Assembly (NCBI GenBank): GCA_964057225.1 | Contig: OZ059896.1 | Span: 13,500,501 to 13,564,500, forward strand | DNA length: 64,000 nt | Source of the DNA: Auanema rhodensis | Taxonomy: Eukaryota; Nematoda; Chromadorea; Rhabditida; Rhabditidae | Reading direction: 5' to 3' | Shown here: piece after piece, positions 1 through 12,800 of the stretch | Layout of the letters: each line of letters opens with the position of its first letter | Numbering within the stretch: position 1 is the first letter of the stretch | Position numbers and translations under genes: made by a program | The notes under the pieces: model-generated | Databases searched by the model: none | The model's input: the letters and a program-made list of their open reading frames with translations, nothing else | What the model was told of the DNA's origin: nothing

Positions 1-81
1 GCTAGACAAGGCCGAACATCATTCGCTCCCGGAGTTGAAGATGAAAGAAAAAGCCTTTTAGATGCAACATTTACAGTTTGA
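1..81 (+). CDS. possible 3' end of a gene entering from the left
   Basis: Frame 1 is open from the window edge to a TGA at 79-81 and encodes about 26 residues (ARQGRTSF...DATFTV). The base composition is balanced and unlike the AT-rich DNA that follows, which is why I list it as a possible C-terminal coding exon of a plus-strand gene convergent with the ChAT gene. Too little is present to name a family, and a chance open frame of this length is possible. Confidence 0.3.
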   Translation, partial: ARQGRTSFAPGVEDERKSLLDATFTV

Positions 82-712
82 GATGTAATCCAACAGTAAA
101 TCCCACGGACCAAATGCTCAAACTCGTTATTTTACTTGTACCTATTCACTAATATTGTGAAATAATTGAAAAAAAGAAGAAGAAGAAGAAAAAAAAACAA
201 TAGAAATAACATTCCCTCTCTCTTTCTCATCCCTCTCATAGTTTGATGTTATGCAACTGTAATGGAAATCTAATTTATCAATTTCATTCAAGTTTTTATT
301 GAATTACAGTATTCAACGCCAAATGTTTTTATGTTAGATGAATTAGTATTAAACTTTGATCATTCATTTAAAATCAAAGTTGCTAGGCAGCAGTTAATTG
401 ATTAACAAATGGTGTGAGAAGATTTTTTTAAAATAAATAATTGAATAAACAATTTAATTTATATGGAAAATATAATTTATATTAATTATTCTATTCTATT
501 TATATATAAATATAAAACATGTACAATACATTCTATTAACATAAAAATGCAACCGATTACGTAATATTGAGGATTTAAAATGATTTTTATACAGTTATAA
601 CTTTAAAAATAAATATTTATTATCCTAAAATACTAAAATCTAAACATTGAAATTTCTATTTGAAACACCATCACAAATTCTTTTTTTTGTAAAATTTATA
701 ATTGAGTTGATC
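82..712. other. intergenic, 3' flank of ChAT gene
   Basis: AT-rich sequence between the possible plus-strand gene end and the ChAT stop codon. It contains A-runs and, on the minus strand, AATAAA-like signals near 610-625 that could serve ChAT polyadenylation. I see no gene here. Confidence 0.5.
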
Positions 713-3456
713 TTATTGAAGAAGATTTTTCATATCTAACATTGATTCATGTAAAGCATTTTTAAATAAAATTAAATTTGTTCTTTCATTGGATTTAAAT
801 GCTGATGGAGCAAAAATAACATATGAATCTTGTAAGTTATATGCACATCCATAACCATCTTTAACAACAGCTCCATAACAAAGATATGTATCTTTGATAT
901 CTGGTGATGTTGTAACCTGAAATGATCAATCAAAAATCAAATGATTATCTTCTATTAGCATACTTGACTTGTTGATAATGGAAATCTCATTAGATCATTC
1001 CATAATGGATCCATGAACATCTTAGGTAAAGCTTTTGATTCATCTTGTCGAGCTAATACATATAAAGCACATAAGTGATTATCTATGCCAAATCCAGAAA
1101 TATTCTAAAAACATTTTGTTATCAAAACCTTTGAAATCACTAACTTCAATTGTAACTGTTGCTTGTTTAACAGCAGCTTTTCGTAGTAAATCAATCTTCT
1201 TTTCCTAAAAATTATAAAATGATTTGATTTTCTTGAATATAACTTTATACTTTTGAAATGTCTTTACAAGTCATAGCTGTTACCCATTCTAAAGCTTCTT
1301 GAGTATTTGCTCGAATGTTATCAACTCTTCCAGAACCGAAACGTCGAAGCGAAGCGGATTCATAAGTTGAAACCAAATATCCATGAGCTCTGAATATCGT
1401 ACAATTAAAACTTCAATTTCAAACGAATTCACTTGAAATGAGCAAGCTGCATCGCAAGTTGAATAAATCCATCTGGACTGATTCCACATTTCTTCATGAA
1501 AGATCGTCCAAAATCATTAAATTCTAAAACTTCTAAATCCAAATCATTTGAAAGTCTGCAATAAACATAAAAATTATAATTAAAAAGATAATAATATAGT
1601 CAAACTCATTGAATATTTGTCTTTGTTCATCAATTAGATTTAGTTCTTCCGAACCAACATGCCATGTTAATGGCTTTGGTTGAAAGTTTCGTTCTTTATG
1701 TGATATCTATAATCATTTATTACAATAATATAAATACAAAATTGTTTCTTACTAGTTTACGATTCCAATTTTCATTCAAATATTTCAAAGCACTTTCAGC
1801 CATGTTGATGATTACAATGCCTTCAGCAACAGAATGCTCAATACATAAACCACTTGTACCATTTGAACTGACAATAAACTGAGAAAGTAGCTTTTACTTT
1901 TTTGAATAAATGAATATTCAAACTTGAATTGTAGAATCAAACCATCTATTGAATCCGAAATTGGAACTTCCATTGCCAGTCAAAAGATATTTTCCACGTT
2001 CAGCTAATGACATTGTCTTTGCTTTACTTTCATTTATATTAAAATTATTATTTAGTTCTCCATCTCTGTCTAAACAAACAACAAACAAAGCATTCTTTAT
2101 CCATGATAGAGACAGAGCATTTGTTTCAACTGAAATATATGTTTATTTTAAAGCTTGTTAAGGTTATAAACCTTCTTTCATTCTCTGCCAGAATTGGGCT
2201 GCTATTGATCTAGTGCCAGCAGTGATTCCTCCAACCGGAACGGCTAAACCTTTACGAAGCTCCGATTTTTTGACGACCTCTTCCAATTGATAGTTAATAT
2301 CAGCAAATGGTAAAAGCTCTCCCATCCATCTAGTGAACACCACAAAAGCCTTCAAAACATCATTTTTAAAAGAAATTCTCATAAAGAACATTTAATATAC
2401 CTGATTGTGTGACATAACTATCACATGTTCAGTTCCGTGATTCATTTTTGGTTTACGAATTTGATTATCTTCGGGAATACCTGGTTCACTACAAAAGTTC
2501 AAGTTGTTGTTTCAGGTTGAAAACTCCATTTACCGATAGCAGCTCAAAATTCGTTCATATTGATCCATACACATACGAACTTTTTCTTTTCCAGTTGAAA
2601 TTTCTCTTTCAATATCTTTTCTTCAAATAATATTTTATTATTATAACTATATCAAATAATATTATAATAATACTTACTTATCAATTTTATCTTTATAATC
2701 AACAATTCCACGTATGATTAATGCTGCATATCTAATCATATCTTCAGGTTTATCCCATACTTTTTGAGGAAAAATGTAGGCTGGATTTGAATTTACCGGT
2801 AATGGTAACGAAACTCTTAGATACATTTCTGGTAACCAGAATCGATTCACCTGCAAAGATGTAAAGTTTTTTGTATTTTTGATGGAAAATAAACCCAATT
2901 TGTATCCTGTTTCGCTATATCCTCTAGCATTGTTTGATATTTTTGTCCCACACGTCGAAAATCTTCGATAGCTTCATGAGTGCCATGTAAAGATCTTTAA
3001 GAATTAATTAGAAAAATTTTAAAAATTAAAAACAAACTTTGATTGACCTGCTGCTATAACAGCAGCATATTCAAGATAGCGGTCAAGAGTATCATTCAAT
3101 GCTGGTACAGGAGGTTTTGGCAGCTTTTTCTAAAATTCAAATATAGCAAGAAGAAGCTTGTGAGAAACATATACAAATGGCAACTATATAAATCAAGCTA
3201 TTGACAACATACATAAGCTTCATACAGACAAATTGATGAAATACTAGACGACGTGAACAAACGAAAAGCTGAAGAGAATGCGACGAATAGAGGAAGAAGA
3301 AGAACTGCACCATGACCATTACAACACCAATTTTTTTTTAAAACCATGAATGGAAAAGGTAGAGATTACCTTTACCGTCTTGACATCAGAAGCAATATAT
3401 TGACATCGAATCTTATTTGTCAATAAAAATAATTGACGTCCAATAGTTGTAAACAT
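713..3456 (-). CDS. cha-1: choline O-acetyltransferase (ChAT)
   Basis: Makes acetylcholine from choline and acetyl-CoA in cholinergic nerve terminals; carnitine/choline acyltransferase family. Exons in transcript order: 3456-3370 (uncertain), 3129-3038, 2994-2895, 2850-2678, 2620-2534, 2488-2401, 2349-2172, 2129-1924, 1878-1753, 1706-1606, 1555-1433, 1389-1251, 1204-1145, 1104-964, 916-713, about 634 aa in all. Family landmarks are the N-terminal [20 protein letters not shown], the WLPEMYL/LPVNS block, the EHVIV strand, CIEHS with the catalytic His at about residue 352, STYESAS, and GYGCAYN near the C-terminus. Length fits animal ChAT. The gene lies directly downstream of VAChT on the same strand. 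The first exon is a choice: it supplies a real ATG, 29 codons, correct phase and a good donor, but its sequence is not conserved in any way I recognise. Confidence 0.9.
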
Positions 3457-3860
3457 AATGAAAATGTGGATCTGGAGACGAGATGAATATTCGTACAGCA
3501 AGCCGTCCACCACAAATAATTTGCTGATGAAGATTACGATTGGAAGTTAATTCATTTACTTTCCACAGGTTTTTTCTCGTTTTCTTGGGTTTTTGTGACA
3601 CAGAGGCTAATAGTCACTCTGGTCCTTGTCAGCAGATGGTTTTTCTATGGTGACAAAGGATGATGTGAGCAGCACGGCAGTTAAGGCGTTGGAGAGCAAG
3701 CTTCGGAAGGGGGTAGAGGGTGGGTAAAGAGACAGGAATGGACAATAGTGTAGAAGCTTTGTCTTTCATGCTCTCATCTTTTCTCTTTATTTCATTTCAC
3801 TTTCTTTTTCCCTTATTCTCCTCCTCCCCCCTCTCTCTCTCCTCATAGATACGTATACGT

Positions 3861-3926
<66 letters not shown>

Positions 3927-5526
3927 CTATCTCTATCTCTCGCCCTTTTTTGTTTATAACTCTCAATCTCTTTTAATATATCTTGATGTTTCATCCTTTT
4001 TTAACTGTAAAATTGTTGAATTAGTCAAATATTCCTACTATATTTCTCTAAAACTCTTGGAAAGCTTGTATGAAAGTATGTATATATGTAATTGCATCTC
4101 GTGATTTCAGAGCATTTGTTGATCTTCAATACTTCCTCAATCTTTTGACAATTTTAATGATATTATCGATATTCTATTATATATTCTGGACATGTTGTTT
4201 CAATTTTTTATAAAAAAAATTAAAAATTTCTCCAAATAAAAATTTTTTTGTTTTGTTTTCATTCAAAATATTTAAAAAATTCAATCGAACAAATAGGGTA
4301 TGGAATGCCTGGAAGATAGATAGAAGAGAATCTGGAGAAACGATGAAAGCTGAGGTTAATTAGAATAGATTAACTGGACGACAAGAGCGGTGCTTGATAA
4401 TACAAGTCCTAATGGGTGCCACTTCTAGGAATTCCTTTGGGACCTTGGGTATAGCACCTTTTGCCTCTTATCTTCACTCCCCAGCTTATTCAATTCTCAA
4501 TTAATTATCCTTTTATATAGTTAAAGTTAGAATGAATAAAGATTCTTTCTTATACTTAAAGTTTTGATACTTTTTCCTTAAGAAAGTTAAAAGAAAAATA
4601 AAAGTTTTGAAAGCCCATTAGGGGAATTAAAATGTTGTCCAGATGGAGTCATTAACTTCTTGAAGCTCATGAAGATAACATGGACGTTCAGTTAACTACA
4701 CTACTACTCGTATTGTATAATATTCTTTTCTTTCCAATAATTACTTCCACAAGAAGATGATAATGGGTCATATATAATACGTCTTCAATGTTCTTCATCA
4801 TCAACATTCTCGTCCTACATCACGCTACAGCTTATGCTTCTACTGAACTGCATCTGCCTTATCTACTGTACCTCAGCAAAATCTGAAATCACAATAACAC
4901 AACCACAATCACAATCACAGTAAAATAAAATTTGTGTAGTGTATGTGTATATTATATTCATATAGTTAAATATTATATTAACTAACCTCATACCAAACGT
5001 TATCATGATTTTCACTATACATCTTATCTTATATGAGATTTTCTAAAATTTCTTTTCTTCTTATATGTTAATATAATATATTTATATTTTAAACTAAAAT
5101 TTTATTCTTCTGCACATAGTTCAAATAAAAAATAAATTTGTTTTTTTTTATGTTTTTCTTTGTTTTATAAAAAGAAAAAACTATAATTTCTATTTATTAA
5201 TCATGAATCTAAATGATTTGTTTATTATTAATTCCATCTTCTTCTCCATCTACTTCTTCTGTTTTACCGGATTATAATCATTAAATAGAGATCAAGGGTT
5301 AAAGAATTTCAAACGATAATAAGAGAGAAAGAAAGAATGGGAGAGATGGAGTGAGAGTGAGAGGAGTGTGAGTGAGATAATAGATTTTTTAAATGAACTA
5401 ATTTTAAAATTTGAAGCACATCTAAGCATAAATTATAAGAATAAATAGATATTTAATACAATAATTATCATTTTCTTTGCTTTCATAAGAGAAAATTCAC
5501 AGTATTCTGGTGTATCACATCAGTGA
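3457..5526 (-). other. spacer between VAChT and ChAT coding regions
   Basis: About 2 kb between the VAChT stop and the first ChAT coding exon. In nematodes and insects this is part of the long ChAT intron in which VAChT is nested, so it is probably both VAChT 3'UTR and ChAT intron. It holds a CT microsatellite (3863-3919), a GC-richer block at 3600-3720 with minus-strand acceptors (for example CACCATAG), and an unexplained block at 4380-4460 in which GGTGCT and AGCACC could pair. No further gene is seen. Confidence 0.6.
3863..3919 (+). repeat. (TC)n microsatellite
   Basis: About 28 consecutive TC dinucleotides, followed by degenerate TATC/TCTA units to about 3940. It lies in the spacer between the VAChT and ChAT coding regions. 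Confidence 0.95.
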
Positions 5527-7531
5527 TCACCACTGGGGATTTAATGGATCATATCCCGATGGGTACTGATATTGCTGATTTTGAGTTCCATATCCAGGTT
5601 GTTGAGTCGCTGAAATTCCGTTCGTAACTGAAGATGTTCCATTGGTTTGTGCAGCTCCAGATGTAATAGCTGCTGTGCCGCCTGTTGCAGCTTGATAGGA
5701 AGCCTGATCTAGAGATGTCTGTTCAGCATTAGGCTTTTGCTCTAAGTTGTCATAACCATGAACTTTGCGTAATATCCAGAGAACTGGACAGTAAGCTAAA
5801 TTGGTGAAGCAGATGATATAGTTGAGAGCAGTGAAAGAGATGTTGCTGACAATCCAACCAGCAATAATTGGTCCAAATGCATAGGCTAGTGAGTACGATA
5901 TATCAGCTATAGCATAGACAGATCCATAAACTGATACGTGACGAGTATCTACTAGATGTCCAAGCATGGGTAGAAGCGAAGTGTCTATTAAAGCTATACC
6001 GAAGCAAGTAAAACTCAATGGAATGATCAACTGGAGTACACTGCCTGTGTAAGGAACTACAGCACATGATAGTCCTTCCATAGCTAATCCTATGGCAGCT
6101 ATTGCATATGTGTGATTGGGGAACTGCTTGAGTAAACGGACTGTCACGTAAACTCCGATAACGTGAGGGAAGAAGGCTGGGAGCCAAATCATGCCTACAA
6201 GCCAACCAGGAGTATCAGGCATAGTCTCAGCCATCCATGTAGTGATTGTTGGCTCAAGGAAGGCCAATGAAATGTTAGCCATAACCAGAGCTCCAGAGCA
6301 GACGGCAATCATTGGGTCCATGAAGAGACGCCACATCGGTGTTCCTTGTATTTTCTCGCCACTGGCTGAGGTGGGACCACGTTTTGCAGGCTGAATGACG
6401 ATGAAAACAGCCAATGCGTCAGCCAGACAGACAAATGATAGAATCAAGAAAGGTACAGGCTTTCCCGCAATTGAATATAGAACAGAACCAAATGGTGGAG
6501 CAACAAGACATCCGAAGGAAATGAAGGCTAATGCGATTCCAAGAGCAGCCGAACGTTCATTTTCTTCAGAGAATCGATCAGCAATCATAGCAAGTCCAGA
6601 CGTATCAGCAAAAGCAGATCCCAATCCCTAAAAGATGAAAATGTCAGAAAATAAAGTTGTACAAAGAGAAAATTGAATTTTCTGGGACAAGAGGACAGGA
6701 AGTGAAGTTTTCTTCAATTTTTTTTCAAAAGGTTTTGGTTTTGGTTGACAAATTGACTATCAGTTAAAAAGAAATTTCATTTTAGATTTTTGCACAGATT
6801 GTATGAAAGAAAAACAAAAAAAAAGAAAATTCAAATTGTGAGCGGATGGAAAAGCCTCATCAATCGTCAGCATCCGGGTCAGTTAAATTAGTCATTAGTC
6901 AAAAAACAACCGAAGCTTTTTGTCGTTTAGGGGACTATTTTACGAGAAATATTTTGTTTCGTCACAAGAAACTCGTAAAAAAGTTTGAAATTAAATTTCA
7001 AGAAATAGGTTTTAATTTTTAGTTTTAAGATCAACTACTAACCTGTAAGGATCTGGCGAAGAAAAGCACTCCATACGAATGTCCCAGAGCGAATATAGCC
7101 GTTGAACTGAACATCACGGTTAAGCCGAATACCATGGGTATTTCATATCCAACGCGATCGATGATGTATCCAGAGAATGGATTGACAACGATTTGAATGA
7201 GAGCTTTGCTGGCAAACAACCATCCAAGGGCTATCTCCTCATCCTTGTAATCAACTTTAGCTCCAACAGGTCTAACGATGATAGTGCCATTTGGAAGACG
7301 TTCTGTCACATTATGATATCCATAGAATTCCACATCATAAGCATGAATATCTCGAAGGTATTTAGGAATAATAGGCACAATAACCATATATAGCATGTTA
7401 TCAAGTAATAATGCTACAGAAACGATGACTAATACTAATTTTTTTTGGTTTTCTGGCGTTTCCGTCCATGCTTTCACTTCAGATTTCAAAAGATCTGAAT
7501 CTCGATTGATAATTGGCACGTTAAAGCCCAT
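5527..7531 (-). CDS. unc-17: vesicular acetylcholine transporter (VAChT)
   Basis: Proton-coupled antiporter of the major facilitator superfamily that loads acetylcholine into synaptic vesicles. There are two coding exons, 7531-7043 and 6627-5527, with a 415-bp intron; the protein is 529 aa with 12 expected membrane segments. The start MGFNVPIINRD, the first membrane segment LLLDNMLYMVIVPIIPKYL, the GYIIDRVGYEIP loop, FGSVLYS, LGHLVDTRHVSVYGSVYAI and the terminal YDPLNPQW closely match nematode UNC-17. The tail after about residue 455 is rich in Q, T, A and S, as in the family. It sits immediately upstream of ChAT on the same strand, the conserved cholinergic locus arrangement. Two adjacent acceptors (AAATTTAG ending at 7553, TTCAG ending at 7548) precede the ATG and probably receive the shared non-coding first exon. 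Confidence 0.96.
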
Positions 7532-8743
7532 TATAATGATTGTAAAGCTGAACTAAATTTAAATAATAGATTCAGAAGTCGTTTTAGAGAATGGTGACGT
7601 TATGTACTCCGTAATCCAATAATTAGAGAATTATAGATGTGAATTTCTATTAATATTTTTAGTCGTTTTTGATTAAAAATAGTTGATCGACGTTAGAATA
7701 CAACAACGAACGAAGATGACGACGTTGATGATGATGATGGAAAAGGAGTAAGCTGAACGAAACAAGGGCAAAGCCTAGAAGCGGAAAATGCACAATAGGG
7801 GGAGGAGCTTATCGAGCGAAAAGATGAGGAAGACGAAGAAGCATAGCCTTGTAGTTACTGCCTTATTTAAGTTGTCTCTCCAGCGGCTTGAACTGCAGGT
7901 TACTATGTTGTGCTGCTGGTTTCGGTCTCTCGATCGATTATGCCTTCTCAGTACGACTGATAGGAAATCCTGTAATGATATTCTCGTTAATTCGAGACTC
8001 TGATTCTTTGATTCTGAAGAAGCTGTTCACGACAACGTCTTCACGTGAGAGCATGATGTTGCAATTGCAGTTCGATCATTCATCGCCTTCTTCTTATGTT
8101 CTTCTATGATATCCTTCGTCATCTCCTTCTGAATTTCATCCAAAATCGATGTATTCTCGATTTAGGACTACTTTCTTCACTCGCGTGTCACTCCAGCCCG
8201 ACCCATGAATCCATTTGGTGTATTCGTATTCAGACATACATCTGATCACGTTCAGAACTTTGCCGTACATCGCTGACGTCGTGTCATCTTCATATTCAAT
8301 AACACCAAAAAAAAAGATTTTATTCTTTTTAAATTTCTTATAAATATGCTCAACAGATGTATTACGAGATTTGTACGAAGACGAAGCAACAACAGGTGCT
8401 ACGTGTGATGAACGAAACGTCTAGGGGCTAGGTGGCATCACGTGCGAAGATTTCTGTCCTTTTTTTTTGATGACTTTAAGAGAATTCAGAAGGAAAAAAA
8501 CGAGGGAATAAACTATATATACAAAGTTGAGAAGAAGTAGAAGAAGAAGATGGTGAAGTAGATCCAATTGATTTCAAAAAAATTAAAACTTAAAAATACT
8601 TTGTGCAATGAACATCGACATCATCATGCTCTCACACACACATTTTTGTTTGTTTTACTTCTCGAAAATAACAATTTTTAATTTTTTTGCTTATTTTCCG
8701 ATTTGTTTCCCTAAAGAAAAATTTGTTCGAGATTTCGAATAAT

Positions 8744-9608
8744 TCTCTAGGGAGTGCCGATAACGGTGAACGAAAAGCAGTAAAACTTAAAACTTAATGA
8801 TTGATTCAATTTTTATTTTTGTTTATTTTTATTTTTTTGTATATTTATTATAAAAACTTACAGTGTTCGACAGTTGATAGTTACAAAGAAGAGGTGAATG
8901 TGCTCAATTAAACAACACTGAAATAGAAAATTAAAATTTATAAAAAAAAAAGAAAAATCAAAAGAGAAATAAGAGTAACACGTGATGAAATGGTAGAAAT
9001 GATGAGATGAAATGAAATATTCTATTAGTAAATTTGAAGATCTGAAGAAAGTAGACAAGATTTAGCCTGGGAAATTCATGCGATGTCTTCATGATTTGAG
9101 AAAATAGAAGCAGATTTGGAAATATAGAAGAGAGAAATCCGAATCAAAGAGTATTCCACCTAATTTATAATTGAAATTTTAAATTATTTTTGATAGTTTC
9201 AAGAAAACAGCTATTCATATTAAAGAGTTAAGTTGCAAATATTTCAGAAATTTGAAATTTGGAATGATTACTTCAAACGACAGTTCAAATAAAAAATATA
9301 AATGAAATCATTTTTTATTGTAAAGAATAAGAATAACATACTGAGAAAATATATAGAAAATGCAAGTGAACCGCAAAAGCTGGATGTAGATGTTAACCAC
9401 TAGGGAGTAAGTTGGCAGAACCATGTGTCATCTTACGAAAGCAGTCAAGAGGATTCAAGCGATTTTGGCTTGAAAAGGAGAGAAAAATGAGGAAAAAGAA
9501 AGACAATCCAAAGATAAAGATATGTTTTCTAAAATTCAATAGTATAATACACTAAACATCATCTTTTTGCTTGGCGTTAAAGCCTTTCAGCACTAGTCTT
9601 TAGGGAGT
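8744..9608 (-). promoter_or_regulatory. repeated TAGGGAGT / COE-like sites
   Basis: The octamer TAGGGAGT occurs three times within 900 bp: 8748-8755, 9401-9408 and 9601-9608. The first extends to TCTCTAGGGA (8744-8753), one base from the EBF/UNC-3 (COE) consensus TCCCNNGGGA. A related TCCCTTGAGA lies at 12342-12351. In C. elegans UNC-3 acts through COE sites on cholinergic genes including the unc-17/cha-1 locus; that these copies are functional is inference. Confidence 0.35.
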
Positions 9609-9842
9609 ATCTCATCTGAATCATGTTAAAGAGAAGACAAATTTATACAAAAAATTTCTATTTTTCACCGAACAATTTGCATTAAAATTGAAACGCCGGT
9701 GTGACATTATGTATGAATCAAAAAATTCTAGTAAACGATTAAAAATATAATTGTAAACTAAAGGCTGTCAAGTCTATAATTTTATTTTATATGTTAAAAC
9801 CTGTAATTTCATCAAGGTTTCCGTGTTTGTACATGCATCAAC

Positions 9843-9868
9843 TATATATATATATATATATATATATA
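9843..9868. repeat. (TA)n microsatellite
   Basis: Thirteen TA units, followed by ATATATAGTTATAGTTATATAG, a local cluster of the dispersed TATAGTTA motif. Confidence 0.9.
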
Positions 9869-12800
9869 CATGCTTATATATATATAGTTATAGTTATATA
9901 GTTCTCAAGTTTTAAGCTCAAACTTCTTCTTTACAATTCACAAATTCTCACGAATATCGAAAAAGATGCATCTATTGAGCGACACTAACTAACCTGGAAG
10001 CTACCCAAAGACGTCGAATGAATTTGATTTCGTTCGATCAACTTGAAAATTTGAACAAAAAAAAATTCCAAAAAGGCAGAGATATTGTTTGAATAAGAAC
10101 AAACACACAATACACGTGAGAATATTTTAGTTCACATTACATGCACGTGGATGATGAAGCATTTCATTTTCAAAAAATTAAAAAGTGTAGAACGGTTGAT
10201 CTTTTCTAATAATTTTGCTTAACAACATTCAATTGTTATTTAATTTATTTTATTTAAGATTATTGTACAGTCTTTTATAAAAATTCACGAACTTTGCCAT
10301 ATTTTTTGTTTTTGTCCATACGGTTAGTTCCAGTAGAATAAATATTAAAATTATAGATTGAATTTGTTATGAATTTTCAAAACTTCGTATTTCTCTTTAT
10401 TGTGAATTTTGTTATATTTTTACTAAACTGTTTTCATTTTTATTTTTTTTTCGGCTATATGTATGTGCATGTGCACATGTTAGTGAAATTTACAAATAAA
10501 ATTATATATACTAAACTAGTTATTTTGAGAAGTTTCTATTTTCTTTTTGATCTATTTCCTTAAGTTTATATTTTCAGTTTTATTCAAAACACATATATCT
10601 TGAAACAGATGAACATCCTTACAAAATGTTTCGTGAAGACGTTTCAGTTGAATGAATTTCAAAAAAATAGTTTTATGTGTTAAGTTTGAGTTAGTTGGAG
10701 ACTCAGCTTTAGTAGTTAAAGAAAGAAGTGTTATTGAATATTCAAATAAGGAAAAAAAATTTCTTTTGGATGAGTGTTTCACAATATTCTTTAAGAAGCG
10801 AACAGGATAATGTCCTGAAACTTTGCATATTACTATGAGCATTTTTACAATAGTAAAGATGGGCGTGGTTATGAACGTTTATTGGTTCTAAGGATTTCTT
10901 TTGAAGAAAAAAAAATCAAAAAATTTAAACAAAGTTAAGAGCTTAAGCTAGAAGTTCTTATAATTTGATTTTCTTTTTCCCTAACATGTCTTGATCACTC
11001 GTTTGAGAAAGCTAAAAAAAAGCTTCAAGAACTTTTTTCCAAGTTTATACTAAAAAAAACGTGCAAATATATATCTTCCGTTCAATAGCTATGATGAGAA
11101 TTTTTGAGACGGTTGTCCGTAGAAACGACAAGCTGAATGAGGTGCTGTAGACGGAAGGAACACAATTGGGATAGATTGTCGTCATGTTAGTTGTCACCAG
11201 CTTATAGTGACTCCATCTATAAAACGACGTGAGAGGAGAAAAGAATAACGAGAGTAAATGTAAAAAGGAGTGAGAAATGCTGGAAGACAGAGAGAGGGAA
11301 AGGGAAACTGTTCAAAGAGAGCCAGTGAGATTATTTTAAAATTCTGAAGAGAGTGAACTTAAAAGATCTCTGAATTGAACTAACTAGCCAGCTGATGAAT
11401 GAAGCTTGCAGAAGACCAAGGGAGTGGGTTTTACGTCTCAGAATGTAGTTAAAACGATTTTGAATAAATGAAACTGTGGAAGAAAGGAAAATGATAGAAA
11501 ATGACGTCAGTTTTCACGTTAGAAGCCGTACATGCATGTTGTGTGATCTAGCTTACAAGTGAGTTAAGGAGGAATAGGAAAAGAAGAATGGAAGTTAACA
11601 GAGAGAAAGAGATAGAAAGAGAGAAGACAACATCTTGCGAACAAGGAAAAAGAAAGAGAGAAAGATTGAACAAGGAGGGAAGAACAGAAGAAGCGAGAGA
11701 ATGCGATACAAAATAGCACAAGAATAGTTGGCTGATTGCGACAAATCGAGTTACACTCTTCCTTTTCTATCGAACTATCGGCCAGTTGAAGCTTCAAAAT
11801 TCTTCCTAATATACTCTATCTTCATGTTGCCCTCCCTGCTCGAGGCATGTACATATCTATTGAAATAGCCTATCAAAGCGGAAAAGAAGAGAAGAAGAGT
11901 TGATGAGTTAGAAAGATTGAAAGGTGCTTTGAAGTTTGAGAAACAGTCCGGATCGCTCATGCATGTATGACACAATAGTAATAAAGATGAAGGTAGATTG
12001 TATATTTAGAAATTCTTGGTCAAACTTTGAGAAGAAAAAAAGGAAAAATGAATAAGAAAATGAGTAGTTGTCAAAAGAACTTGGTCTGTAACTGGTTGAA
12101 AATAGAAATAGCTGGGATAACGAAGTTAGTGTAGACAACACGTGGTAATCTAGCTTCTCGTCTTTATTTCATTCTATTTCTATTTTGTACTGATGAAAAC
12201 CTTAAAATAAACGAAAACTAACCAAAATAGAGAGTAAAGTAAAGAAAACATTTTGTCCGTTGTTATAACTTAATTTTGGTATTACTCATGGACTTCACAA
12301 GGACAAAGGCAAGTGAGAAAGTTTGAAATAAATGGAGCATCTCCCTTGAGAAGAATGTGAGATGAGAACATGAAATAGAAGAAAAAGTGGGAGGAGTATA
12401 TGAATGGAAATAGATAAGAGAAGATATAGAAAGGATGGAGAGTGCGAGAGAGAAAGAAAGAAAGAAAGAGAAAAAGAATAAGAGTAAATGAGAGGTTGAG
12501 GGTGTTAAAAATTGAAAAATCTAAAGAGTATATACATTGTTTATCGAAATAATATGATCAACCGTATATATACCGAAAACTTATAAAAATGAGAAATACA
12601 CGTGATGGTTCACGCATATTTTCACGTGATTATAATATACGTATAATTTAATTTAAAAAAAGTTTTATATAATGAAAATAGAAATATTTCGTGTTTGATA
12701 GATAACAAACTATATGATTTGAAGTGATGTTGTAGAAGAAATTTAAGTAATGGCGTGGAATACCGAATGTGAATGTTAAATAAGAAATGAAAAGAAATAT

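Noticed and set aside
3413-3601. 62-codon minus-strand frame reading through KKTRKNLWK
   Set aside because: It begins at GTG and has an in-frame stop just upstream, with no ATG; as a eukaryotic start it is unsupported, so I did not use it as the ChAT N-terminus, though it remains an alternative.
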